From positions 1 through 64,000 of the forward strand of contig JAEUJZ010000088.1 of assembly GCA_016794505.1 (NCBI GenBank): DNA of 64,000 nucleotides, given 5' to 3'. Positions 35,481 through 44,257 of the stretch are shown piece by piece. The DNA is from Myxococcales bacterium (lineage in GTDB: Bacteria; Myxococcota_A; Polyangia; Palsa-1104; JAEUJZ01). A program made the translations under genes and the position numbers. The notes beneath the pieces were generated by a model. That model did not search any database. It was not told where the DNA came from and was given only the letters and a program-made list of their open reading frames with translations. Positions within the stretch are counted from its first letter, which is position 1, and every line of letters starts with the position of its first letter.

Positions 35481-35939
35481 GTGATCCAGCGCGCCCTGAT
35501 CTTCGCAGCCGCGACTTGCCTGTGGTTATCGGCTTGCCAAAAAACACCAGACACGGCTGTCGACCTCGCCGCGCCAGACACGGCTGTCGACCTCGCCACA
35601 CCAGCCATGCTTGTCGACATGGCCCCAGACCTAGCCCCCACCATCCGATACGCCGATATCCAGGCCGACCTCAGGTCTCTGGCCTGCACAGCTGCCGGAT
35701 GCCACAACGCAACCGCAAGCAACAAGCTCAGGATCGACCTCACCGCCGGCAAAGAGCGCAGCAACTACGACGCGATGATCGCGGATCAAATGGTCATCCC
35801 CGGAAGCCCAAATACCTCGCCTCTCATAGTCGTCCCAGTGACGGGCAAAGCCGCGGGCGGCGTGAGCCACGTCAAGAGCCTGTCCGGCACCAAACTGTCC
35901 AATTGGACGGCCTGGATCCAAGCGGGCGCTCCATACTAG
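35481..35939 (+). CDS. Lipoprotein with a CX4CH haem-like motif
   Basis: 152 residues from GTG 35481, supported by AGGAG about nine bases upstream. Lipobox LSAC with Cys19. A short repeated segment follows: TPDTAVDLA and APDTAVDLA, encoded by an imperfect direct DNA repeat, plus a third degenerate copy. The domain after residue 55 has LACTAAGCHNA (Cys69, Cys74, His75), a CX4CH spacing rather than CXXCH, then a pattern seen in small cytochrome-like domains of lipoproteins (IPGSPNTSPLI..LSNWTAWIQAGAPY, i.e. WIxxGA). Single haem attachment is plausible, but a non-haem role cannot be excluded. The gene is isolated on its strand. Confidence 0.7.
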   Translation: MIQRALIFAAATCLWLSACQKTPDTAVDLAAPDTAVDLATPAMLVDMAPDLAPTIRYADIQADLRSLACTAAGCHNATASNKLRIDLTAGKERSNYDAMIADQMVIPGSPNTSPLIVVPVTGKAAGGVSHVKSLSGTKLSNWTAWIQAGAPY

Positions 35940-36078
35940 GAAACTGGCCCGTCGATGCGTCGGGTTCCCCCAGACGCAACAGGTCTACCTGGGGCACTCC
36001 GGCCGATTGCAGCGCGCACGCTGCGACAGCAAGGTCGCGGCCCGTAGAGCGCGGCGACTCGTTCGGCTGCACCTGCTG

Positions 36079-38679
36079 CTAGCGCAAGCGGGCGGGGGCG
36101 GGAGCCGGGCGGCGATTTCCGCCTGCTGCTTTGGCCGTGGGACCACGCCCCGTCGTCGGTCCGTTCAAGGAAACCCCCAGGCCGTTCGCCAAGAACGTCA
36201 GGATGCGCGTCCACATGCGCTCGGTGACCACGGGGTCGGGCACCATGTGCGTAAGGCCGGTCAGCGGCAACAGCTCGTGCGGCTTGCCGGCGCGAAACAG
36301 CGCGCTCGACAGCTTCAAGCTGTGTACGAACAGCACGTTGTCATCGGCGGTGCCATGGATCAACAAGAGCGGACGCTTCAGCTCTTTGGCGTAAGTCAGA
36401 AGCGAAGACTTCTCGTAGCCTTCGCGGTTCTGCTGGGGCAGGCCCAGATAGCGCTCGGTATAGCAGGTGTCGTAGTCGCGCCAATCGACCACCGGAGCCC
36501 CCGCCACACCGACGGAAAACACGTCCGGGCGACGCAGCACGGCAAGCGCTGACATATAGCCACCAAACGACCAGCCAAAGACGCCGACGCGGGTGGTATC
36601 GAGCTCGGGAAAGCGCTGACCCGTAAGACGAAGCGCCTCGACCTGATCGTCGAGCGGAATGTCGCCGAAGTTGCCGCTGATCGCGCGCTCCCACGACGTG
36701 CCGCGGTTGGGGGTGCCGCGCCCGTCGGCCAAAAAGACGATAAAGCCATGGTCAGCCAGCCACTGATCGATCATGTAGCGGCCGGCCATCGACATCACTT
36801 GGCTGTGGTGGGGACCGCCATAGACATCGACGAGGACGGGATACTTCCGACCCCGCACAAAGTTGCGCGGACGAACGAGCGCAACGCGGAAGGCCTGCGT
36901 CCCTACTTGCACCAGCTCAACGCGCGGAACAAACGGCGGCTCGGTGGCTGCACTCGGAAGCTCGCCCGCGGTCATGTCCTGTGCCTGGCCATGGCCTCCC
37001 GGCGGGATGCGCAGCACGACGGTGCGCGGCGGCCCAGCCAGCGAAAACGACTGCCGCACATACAGGCTGTGCCCCTTGCTGCCGGTGCCAAACTGCGCCA
37101 CGTGATGGCCGGGCTCGCGACTAAGCTGCACAGGTGCCCCGCCCAGAATCGGCACGCGGAACAGGTGCTGCTCGACGGGCTCAGCAGCAGCGGCATAGCT
37201 GACCCAGCCCACCGGACCGCTTGAGGTCTCGACGAAGTCGACATCGACCAGCTTGCGAAAACCATACTCGCGCGGCACCAGCACCCGCACCAGCTGACCG
37301 CGCAGATCGCGTAGCTCAAGCTCGGGCCCACCGCTGCGCTCGCTGACCCACAGAAAGCCCGAGCCATCGGCCAGTGCCCGCGGGACATCCTGACTGACAT
37401 TGATCCAGGCGTCGTCGTGCTCGCCCAGCAGGCGCTCGGTCTTTAAGCTGCCGCCGGCCGGCGGACGAGACGATGCGCTGCTGGCATCCTTTCCCACGTT
37501 TAGGCTGGGGACCGCATGCACTTCCAAGTCGTGCTGATCGCGGCTGAGCAAGGTCAGAAGCAGCGGCGCTCCCGGCTGCCACGTGACCGTCGCCAAGTAC
37601 GGAAAACGATCGCGCGGCCACTCGATCCACGTCGATGCAGTGCCAGGGCTGGCCTGTGCCGGAACCACCGCCAAGCGCACGCTGGCATTGTCGTTGCCGG
37701 CCCGTGGATAGCGCATCGCCTGCGGCGGCAGATCAGGCCGCAGTGCATCGCCGACATACAGCGTCTCGACGGGACGGTTGTCGACTTCGGTAAACGCCAG
37801 ATACTGACTGTCCGGCGACCAGAAATGACCGGTGAAGCGGTGTAGCTCTTCTTGTGCAACGAACTCGGCGTGGCCGTAGCTGACTTGGCTGTGCTGGCTC
37901 TTGGTCAGGCGACGCTCGCTTCGCGATGCGATATCGATCACATACAGGTCTCGCCCGCGGACATAGGCCACCTGCTTGCCGTCAGGAGACAGGTGCGGGT
38001 CTTCGATGGGTTCAAAGTCGGGAGCCGGCGGCGGGATGTCGCTGTTGGCGCTGGCTTGGCGGGTCGCGCTATCGGGCAGCGGGCGTAGCTCGTTGACCTC
38101 GCTGTTCTGACGAGAAAACACATACAGGCGACCCGAGAAGGGCAGCAAGATGAAGCTGCCGTCGGGTGAAAGCTCGAAACTGGTGAAGCCCCGCAGGCTC
38201 TGGCGCATGCGCTCGCGGCGGGCTTTTTCCTCGGCGGACAGGCGCTCGCTGCCCCCTTGCAGAACCTGCGCTGGACTCAAGACTTCCCGGCTGCGCCCGC
38301 TCTCGGCATCGAACTCGTACAAGCGAAGCTCTGGGGACTCCGCGGTGGCGCGCAGAAACAAGACGGCCTTGCCATCGGGCGTCGGCACCGCCTTTTGCGG
38401 ACGGCCCAGCTGAAAGCCCCGCGTCCGCGCGTGCTGCTCAAGATAGTTGGGATAGGGGCCGGCTGGCTCTGCGGGTCCCAAGACCCCCGCGCCTGGACGG
38501 GCCGGAGCGACCGGACGGGCGACCGGACGCGCAGCCGAGCTGGCCACGGGACGCGCAGCCCCGGCCCCAGCAGGACGCATTCCCACCGGGCGAGCCTGCG
38601 GCGCAGCCGCAGCAGAAGAGGTCCCTAGAGCCGTCGGTGCTCCCAAGGATAGATACAGCAAGAGGCTAGCAGAACGCAT
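36079..38679 (-). CDS. Dipeptidyl-peptidase IV-like S9 serine peptidase, exported
   Basis: 866 residues from ATG 38679; the longer upstream frame is not supported. A signal peptide (MRSASLLLYLSLGAP) is followed by a ~50-residue Arg/Pro/Ala repeat region (ARPVAS, ARPVARPVAPARP). The DPP-IV N-terminal propeller spans about 100-570 (SPDGKQVAYVRGRDLYV; RRLTKSQHSQVSYGHAEFVAQE, where the AEFVAQEEL segment is the substrate N-terminus-binding Glu motif of DPP-IV). The hydrolase domain has nucleophile Ser704 in GWSFGGYM, Asp in HGTADDNVLF and His in GLTHMVPDP. It should release X-Pro/X-Ala dipeptides outside the cytoplasm. It diverges from the amidase gene across 95 bases. Confidence 0.9.
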   Translation of the reverse strand: MRSASLLLYLSLGAPTALGTSSAAAAPQARPVGMRPAGAGAARPVASSAARPVARPVAPARPGAGVLGPAEPAGPYPNYLEQHARTRGFQLGRPQKAVPTPDGKAVLFLRATAESPELRLYEFDAESGRSREVLSPAQVLQGGSERLSAEEKARRERMRQSLRGFTSFELSPDGSFILLPFSGRLYVFSRQNSEVNELRPLPDSATRQASANSDIPPPAPDFEPIEDPHLSPDGKQVAYVRGRDLYVIDIASRSERRLTKSQHSQVSYGHAEFVAQEELHRFTGHFWSPDSQYLAFTEVDNRPVETLYVGDALRPDLPPQAMRYPRAGNDNASVRLAVVPAQASPGTASTWIEWPRDRFPYLATVTWQPGAPLLLTLLSRDQHDLEVHAVPSLNVGKDASSASSRPPAGGSLKTERLLGEHDDAWINVSQDVPRALADGSGFLWVSERSGGPELELRDLRGQLVRVLVPREYGFRKLVDVDFVETSSGPVGWVSYAAAAEPVEQHLFRVPILGGAPVQLSREPGHHVAQFGTGSKGHSLYVRQSFSLAGPPRTVVLRIPPGGHGQAQDMTAGELPSAATEPPFVPRVELVQVGTQAFRVALVRPRNFVRGRKYPVLVDVYGGPHHSQVMSMAGRYMIDQWLADHGFIVFLADGRGTPNRGTSWERAISGNFGDIPLDDQVEALRLTGQRFPELDTTRVGVFGWSFGGYMSALAVLRRPDVFSVGVAGAPVVDWRDYDTCYTERYLGLPQQNREGYEKSSLLTYAKELKRPLLLIHGTADDNVLFVHSLKLSSALFRAGKPHELLPLTGLTHMVPDPVVTERMWTRILTFLANGLGVSLNGPTTGRGPTAKAAGGNRRPAPAPARLR

Positions 38680-38774
38680 AGAGCAGACAGTATCACATCT
38701 TCGTGTTACGACCGTCCCGCGATGACCAGCCACGGCTTGCATCGCAACTCCATCAAGACGCGCGAGGTGTGGAT

Positions 38775-40352
38775 ATGCGAACAGCACACAGCACGAAGCC
38801 ATCGGTCCAACGACGAAAAGGAACGACGCGGGGCGGATCTACGCTGGGTCCAGTCATCGCGTGGGCCGCTGCTGCGGCACTGGTCCCCGGCTGTGACGGC
38901 AGCCAGCTCAGCAGTCAGTCGGCAGCCCTTAGCGCAGATATCGACGCCGACTGCCCACCCGGCAGCGTGAGCGGCCCCGGAACCGGCCGCGGCTTTGTCT
39001 GCGAGCAAGCCCCGGCGGCCTACGCCGTCCGCGATCCCATGACCGGGTCGTACGGCAACTATGACTTGGCCAACCGTCAGCGCGATGGTCAAGACATTCG
39101 CTACATCGTCATCCACACCACCGAGGTCAGCTATGAAGGCACGATCCGTATCTTCAGCGACCCCAGCCGCTCGGCCTCGGCACACTACCTAATCCGTTCC
39201 AGCGACGGACGGGTTACCAAGTTTGTCTCACCGCGACACGTCGCTTGGCACGCCGGGAACTGGTACTACAACATGCACTCCGTCGGCATCGAGCACGAGG
39301 CCTATTCTGCCGAAGGACATGCCTGGTTTACCGACGAGCTGTATGCATCCTCTGCCGCGCTGGTGCGCCACTTGGCCCGTCGCTACAACGTGCCGCTCGA
39401 TCGCGAGCACATCATCGGCCATGACGAAGTCCCCGGCCTGACGCAGGCCCGCCAGCCGGCCATGCACTGGGATCCCGGACCCTACTGGAACTGGGATCGA
39501 TTCATGCGAATGGTCCGCGGCGAAAGCGAAGCCCCGGCCCGCCGCGCGGATCAACCCGACACTGGCCCCGATGCCACGGTCATCAGCCTGCACCCCGACT
39601 ATGAACGCAATCGACCCCCGCTTTCGTACTGCTATCCCGTGCCTGCCGGTTCGCCCCCCGACTGCCGCTCGGTGCCACCGCAGCCCAGCAACTTCGTCTA
39701 TCTGCGCGAAAGCCCTTCCGACACGGCCCCGCTGATCACCAACCCCTACTTCCCGACGACCCCCGGCGATCGCATGTTCAACTGGGGCAACAAGCTCGGC
39801 ACCGGACGATACTTCTATCGCGTCGAGCGCAAAGGCGACTGGGATGCCATCTTCTTCAGCGGCGTCAAGGCCTGGTTCAAGAACCCAGGCCGAACCTCCA
39901 CGCGCGTGCCGCAGTCGCCAAAGATCGTCATTACGCCCAAGGCGAGCGGCACGCCGATGCGCACCAGCATCCCGGTCTATGGCGGTGGCTACCCGCAGGA
40001 TGCTGCCTACCCGCCTTCGACGGTGCCGCAGAAGCTTGAGAAGATCTATGACATGCCCGTGGGGCAGCGCTATGTCGCGCAAGGGCCGGTCACTGCCGAC
40101 TACTACTGGGCCAAGGTCTATGCGCCGACGCTGGCGGAGTCTTCCCATCAGCTCGTCTTTGATCGCACGCTGTACTACCAGATTGCCTGGAACCATCGCT
40201 TGGCCTTGGTGCGCGCCGAGGATGTCGAGGTTGTGACCGGTACCGCGCCGCTGGCCGCGCCGCTTGCCACAGACGACCTGCGTCTTCCCCCGGAAGCAGC
40301 CACCTTGGGCGAAGACCTCAGCCCACAGCTTGACCTGCGCGATCTGCGATAG
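38775..40352 (+). CDS. N-acetylmuramoyl-L-alanine amidase (Amidase_2), exported
   Basis: 525 residues from ATG 38775, GAGGTG upstream. N-terminal export segment ending AALVPGC (possible lipoprotein Cys40). The Amidase_2/PGRP domain covers ~95-260: IRYIVIHTTEVS with the first zinc His, HYLIRSSDGRVTKFV, HSVGIEHEAY, IIGHDEVPG with a zinc His, and HWDPGPYWNWDRF with the final ligand. It should cut the amide between MurNAc and the stem peptide. The C-terminal ~260 residues hold repeated SH3-like modules (FVYLRESPSDTAPLITNPYF; AWFKNPG) likely to bind cell wall. It may serve wall turnover or prey lysis. It shares an intergenic region with the DPP-IV-like gene. Confidence 0.88.
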   Translation: MRTAHSTKPSVQRRKGTTRGGSTLGPVIAWAAAAALVPGCDGSQLSSQSAALSADIDADCPPGSVSGPGTGRGFVCEQAPAAYAVRDPMTGSYGNYDLANRQRDGQDIRYIVIHTTEVSYEGTIRIFSDPSRSASAHYLIRSSDGRVTKFVSPRHVAWHAGNWYYNMHSVGIEHEAYSAEGHAWFTDELYASSAALVRHLARRYNVPLDREHIIGHDEVPGLTQARQPAMHWDPGPYWNWDRFMRMVRGESEAPARRADQPDTGPDATVISLHPDYERNRPPLSYCYPVPAGSPPDCRSVPPQPSNFVYLRESPSDTAPLITNPYFPTTPGDRMFNWGNKLGTGRYFYRVERKGDWDAIFFSGVKAWFKNPGRTSTRVPQSPKIVITPKASGTPMRTSIPVYGGGYPQDAAYPPSTVPQKLEKIYDMPVGQRYVAQGPVTADYYWAKVYAPTLAESSHQLVFDRTLYYQIAWNHRLALVRAEDVEVVTGTAPLAAPLATDDLRLPPEAATLGEDLSPQLDLRDLR

Positions 40353-40617
40353 ATCAAGCCATCGAACGGCCCGGCCTCTCCGCCCCGATCAGGCCCGCCG
40401 CTGACGGGGTAACATAGGCGGGCTATCGCAGCCCTCTGTTCCTACGATGCCTCGCCCATCGATTCATCGGCGAAGCCCGAGTCCTCTACCCGATGTCGCC
40501 GACTCACACGGGCTCCGTTCCCGCCGCTTGCATGCCCGCCCTGGCGAGCCAAAACATCCTCCTTCACGGTGCTGACAGGCTGTAGATCGCGAGGAGGATT
40601 CATGATATTCTCGCCTC
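40353..40617. other. Intergenic region
   Basis: 265 bases. No gene supported. Its 3' end has gaggagg (40591-40597), an RBS that is ambiguous between ATG 40602 and GTG 40618 in different frames. Confidence 0.3.
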
Positions 40618-41346
40618 GTGACCAAAGAGCGCGACCTAGAGTGGCGGCTTGTCGCAACAAAAGGGCGAGAGAGCTGCCGCTGGCAAACGGCGGACAACAG
40701 CGCCTGGATCGCGCTTTCTTTGGGGGCCTCAGGGGACATCACCAAGGTGGTCGTAACCGCCTCAGATGGCCGCTCTGAGATCGTCGATGGTTACGAGCTT
40801 GGATTGAATGTCGCTCGTCGCTGGCGAAACGACTGGAAAGCCGGGGAAGCGCCGCGCTCTAGCAACTCAGGACCGTGGCTGCCGCCTCTGCCTGGGCGCG
40901 CCCCCGAGAGCTATGGCGAAGACCCCACGCCCCCCTCGTACCCTCCCGATGGTCTGCCGCCGCGGTCTACGGTCCCGTCTCCAAGCGAGGGAGCCCGCGC
41001 GTCGACCCCGCTGTCGCCGACGGCTCGCACTCGCCCCTCGGTGCCGCCCGATAGCTCGCTGATCTCGTCACATCCAGCCCGACCCGGTGACTCGCCACAG
41101 AGTCGCGCGACGCAGTCGATTCCCCCCGGCAAGCCCGTCTCAGGCTCAGCGCCTGCAAGTCCAGCGACAGGCAGTCACTCTTCGGACGATCGCGGCGACA
41201 GTCGGGACCGCTCGTGGCCACCGCGCAGCTCGACCCCACCTGCTGCTGGACCAGGCTCTACACGCTCGGTTACTCGCTCACCGCAAGAGGCTGCCAGCGA
41301 GAGTGGAAGCGAGCACAGCCCACGCCCAGGCAAACCCAAGACCTGA
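40618..41346 (+). CDS. Pro/Ser-rich hypothetical protein
   Basis: 242 residues from GTG 40618. The first ~75 residues look like a small folded domain (LEWRLVATKGRESCRWQTAD, ITKVVVTASDGRSEIVDGYE), and the remaining ~165 are a disordered Pro/Ser/Arg/Gly-rich tail. The start is uncertain: the strong gaggagg RBS is 20 bases from this GTG but only four from ATG 40602, which opens a 58-codon overlapping frame. I prefer the long frame because its N-terminal part is protein-like. Family not recognised. Function unknown. Confidence 0.45.
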   Translation: MTKERDLEWRLVATKGRESCRWQTADNSAWIALSLGASGDITKVVVTASDGRSEIVDGYELGLNVARRWRNDWKAGEAPRSSNSGPWLPPLPGRAPESYGEDPTPPSYPPDGLPPRSTVPSPSEGARASTPLSPTARTRPSVPPDSSLISSHPARPGDSPQSRATQSIPPGKPVSGSAPASPATGSHSSDDRGDSRDRSWPPRSSTPPAAGPGSTRSVTRSPQEAASESGSEHSPRPGKPKT

Positions 41347-41568
41347 CGGCAATGGAACGCGCGCAGAGCCGAGCGAGCTGAACAACTGGGTCATGCTGAC
41401 CCGACGCTGGCTCTGTGCCTTGGCGCAGGCGACACGTGACCAGAGCGCTCCGTCCATCCCGACGCCTCCTCTTTCGAGTCTGTGGACTGCGCCAGAGCCC
41501 GCGGCCGCCCCCTGATTGATGCTTGACTTCCGCGGGACGGAGCGGCTCTATTGGATCGCCTTCCATTC

Positions 41569-41595
41569 CACCCCTGTCGAGTCTTCACAGGGGTG
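41569..41595 (+). promoter_or_regulatory. Perfect 9-bp inverted repeat upstream of the sdh operon
   Basis: cacccctgt and acaggggtg flank a 9-base loop, ending 31 bases before the sdhC ATG. With no T-run after it, it is more likely an operator or a leader-RNA stem than a terminator. It lies in a 280-base gap (41347-41626) that contains no gene. Confidence 0.45.
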
Positions 41596-41626
41596 ATGAG
41601 CTTGAATTGGTGACGGAGAAACTGGG

Positions 41627-42382
41627 ATGTTGCGACCACAAGGAATGGTCACCCTAAGTCTGGGTGCGACCGACCGCAAAGATGCATGGTGGCTGTCGCC
41701 GCTTCTGTTCGCGATTGCCTTCGGTGGATTTAGCATCTACGCGACGTGGGCGGCTTGGCAGAACGAGTTTTACCGCTTCGGTCCGTACCTCTCGCCCTTC
41801 TATTCGCCGCTGCTCAAGCCAGAGTGGCTACCGCCTTGGCTGTCCCCCGCGTTCTTGATCTTGGGTGCGCCGCTGGGCTTCCGACTGACCTGTTACTACT
41901 ACCGAAAGGCGTATTACCGGGCGTTCCTCCTCGATCCGCCGGGCTGCGCCGTCGGAGAAGGCAAGCCCTCAGGCTATCGCGGTGAGCGCGCTTTCCCCTT
42001 TATCTTGCAGAACCTGCACCGCTTCTTCCTGGCATTGGCCATCCTCGTCTGGGGCATCTTGGTCAAGGACACCGTCGAGGCCTGCATCTGGGACGGCCAG
42101 TTTGGCATCGGCCTGGGCACGCTGGTGATGATGGTCAACGTGGTCCTGCTCGGCCTGTACACCTTTAGTTGCCATTCATTCCGTCACCTGATCGGTGGCA
42201 AGCACGACTGCTGGAGCTGCCTGACCTTCGGCAAGCAGCGCCACACGCTATGGCGAGGCGTCAGCTGGCTGAACGGACGCCATATGCAGTTTGCTTGGGT
42301 CAGCATGATCTGGGTCGGCCTGACCGACGTGTACATCCGGCTCTGTGCCATGGGGCTGCTGCAGGACTCGCGCCTGTTTTAG
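41627..42382 (+). CDS. sdhC: Succinate dehydrogenase membrane anchor subunit
   Basis: 251 residues, ATG 41627 after GGAG. About five membrane helices (PLLFAIAFGGFSIYATWAAW, WLSPAFLILGAPLGFRL, FLALAILVWGILVKD, LVMMVNVVLLGLYTFSC, FAWVSMIWVGLTDVYIRL). Conserved His pair CHSFRHLIGG and CxxC WSCLTFGKQRH. Size, single-subunit anchor and gene order (anchor-A-B) match the mycobacterial Sdh1-type enzyme rather than the four-subunit E. coli type. It would bind quinone and dock the SdhAB dimer to the inner membrane. Haem content cannot be told from sequence. Confidence 0.8.
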   Translation: MLRPQGMVTLSLGATDRKDAWWLSPLLFAIAFGGFSIYATWAAWQNEFYRFGPYLSPFYSPLLKPEWLPPWLSPAFLILGAPLGFRLTCYYYRKAYYRAFLLDPPGCAVGEGKPSGYRGERAFPFILQNLHRFFLALAILVWGILVKDTVEACIWDGQFGIGLGTLVMMVNVVLLGLYTFSCHSFRHLIGGKHDCWSCLTFGKQRHTLWRGVSWLNGRHMQFAWVSMIWVGLTDVYIRLCAMGLLQDSRLF

Positions 42383-42427
42383 GCCGCACCGAACCCGCAC
42401 CAAGAGCTGCGCACTGGAAAACCGAAC

Positions 42428-44239
42428 ATGAGCCTTCCTTACGAGACGCACGAATACGATGTCCTGGTGATCGGCGCTGGCGGCGCTGGTCTACGAGCCG
42501 CCGTTGAAGCGGCAGAGTCCGGTGTCAAGACCGGCCTCGTCTGCAAGTCCCTGCTTGGCAAAGCCCACACCGTCATGGCCGAAGGCGGTATGGCGGCCGC
42601 ACTCGCAAACGTCGACACGCGCGACAACTGGAAGGTCCACTTCCGCGACACGATGCGCGGCGGCAAGTTCCTAAACAACTGGCGTATGGCGCAGATCCAC
42701 GCCCAGGAAGCCCCCGATCGCGTCCGCGAGCTTGAGAACTGGGGCGCTGTCTTCGACCGCACGCCCGACGGCAAGATCCTTCAGCGCAACTTCGGCGGCC
42801 ACAAGTACCCGCGCCTCGCCCACGTCGGCGATCGCACCGGCCTTGAGATGATCCGCACGCTGCAGGATCGGACGGTTGAAAAGAAGATCAACGTCCATAT
42901 GGAATGCACCATCTATCGCCTGCTCAAGACCGACCACGCCATCACGGGCGCGGTTGGCTACTGGCGAGAGAGCGGGCGCCCCATCGTATTCCGGGCCAAG
43001 GCGGTGGTCCTGGCGACCGGTGGCATCGGCCGCTGCTTCCGCGTCACCAGCAATTCGTGGGAATACACGGGCGACGGCCATGCTCTGGCCTACTTGGCTG
43101 GCGCCGACCTCATCGACATGGAATTCATGCAGTTTCACCCCACCGGCATGGTATGGCCACCGTCGGTGCGCGGCATCCTCGTGACCGAAGGAGTGCGCGG
43201 CGAGGGCGGCGTTCTCAAGAACAACAAGGGCGAGCGCTTCATGTTCAAGTCGATCCCCGACTTGTACAAGGCCGACACCGCCGACAACGAGGCCGAAGCC
43301 GATCGCTGGCTGGCCGGCGACAAGACCGCGCGTCGCGTACCCGAGCTACTCACGCGTGACCACGTCGCGCGCTGCATCGTCCGCGAGGTCAAAGAAGGCC
43401 GCGGTAGCCCCCACGGCGGCGTGTTCTTGGACATCGCCTCGCGCCGCAGCGCCGACTACATCAAAAAGAAGCTGCCGTCGATGTATCACCAGTTCAAAGA
43501 GCTGGGCGGCATCGACATCACGAAAGAGCCGATGGAAGTCGGCCCGACGGCGCACTACATCATGGGCGGCGTGCGCGTGGATGCTGAGACGCAAATGGCG
43601 ACGATCCCAGGTCTGTTTGCGGCCGGCGAAGTAGCCGGTGGTCTGCACGGCGCGAATCGTCTGGGCGGAAACTCGCTTTCGGATCTCTTGGTGTTCGGCC
43701 GCCGCGCTGGCTTGGGGGCGTCGAGCTACGCCAAGGGGATGAAGGACATCCCGCAGACGGACGACGGTCAGGTCGAGCGCATCGTCAAAGAGATGTATGA
43801 GCCGTTCGATCGGCCGTCGGCCGAGAACGCGTTCACCGTCACGTCGGATCTGCAGACGACAATGGAAGCCAACGTCGGCATCGCTCGCGTGCAGAACGAG
43901 CTCGAAAAGGCGCTGCAAGACATCGCCTCGCTCAAAGAGCGCGCCAAGAAGGTGTCGGTGGTCGGCGACTGTCGGTACAACCCCGGCTGGCATCAGGTGC
44001 TGGATCTGAACAACCTGCTGATCTGCGCCGAGGCGTTGACCATGGCTGCGCTCTCGCGCAAAGAGAGCCGCGGTGGCCACATGCGCATCGACTTCCCCGA
44101 TAGCGTCGGAGAAGAGGGCAAGTGGAACAACGTTCTGCGACAGGGCGGCGAGGGCCAGATGGTGCTGGAAAAGCAGCCGCTGCCCGAGATGCCAACCGAG
44201 CTACATGCTCTGGCTCACGATGAGAAAGCGCCGCAGTAA
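42428..44239 (+). CDS. sdhA: Succinate dehydrogenase/fumarate reductase flavoprotein subunit
   Basis: 603 residues. FAD-binding VLVIGAGGAGLRAA (12-25); His47 in LGKAHTVMAEGG is the site of covalent FAD attachment in this family. Substrate-site segments are present: EFMQFHPTGMVWP, RGEGGVLKNNKGERFM, and DHVARCIVREVKEGRG. GLHGANRLGGNSLSDLLVFGRRAG is the family signature and the C-terminal helical domain ends at 603. It oxidises succinate to fumarate in the TCA cycle and passes electrons to SdhB. It starts 45 bases after sdhC and 18 bases before sdhB, so the three genes form one operon. Confidence 0.95.
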   Translation: MSLPYETHEYDVLVIGAGGAGLRAAVEAAESGVKTGLVCKSLLGKAHTVMAEGGMAAALANVDTRDNWKVHFRDTMRGGKFLNNWRMAQIHAQEAPDRVRELENWGAVFDRTPDGKILQRNFGGHKYPRLAHVGDRTGLEMIRTLQDRTVEKKINVHMECTIYRLLKTDHAITGAVGYWRESGRPIVFRAKAVVLATGGIGRCFRVTSNSWEYTGDGHALAYLAGADLIDMEFMQFHPTGMVWPPSVRGILVTEGVRGEGGVLKNNKGERFMFKSIPDLYKADTADNEAEADRWLAGDKTARRVPELLTRDHVARCIVREVKEGRGSPHGGVFLDIASRRSADYIKKKLPSMYHQFKELGGIDITKEPMEVGPTAHYIMGGVRVDAETQMATIPGLFAAGEVAGGLHGANRLGGNSLSDLLVFGRRAGLGASSYAKGMKDIPQTDDGQVERIVKEMYEPFDRPSAENAFTVTSDLQTTMEANVGIARVQNELEKALQDIASLKERAKKVSVVGDCRYNPGWHQVLDLNNLLICAEALTMAALSRKESRGGHMRIDFPDSVGEEGKWNNVLRQGGEGQMVLEKQPLPEMPTELHALAHDEKAPQ

Positions 44240-44257
44240 CCACAAGAAGGAAAAAAG

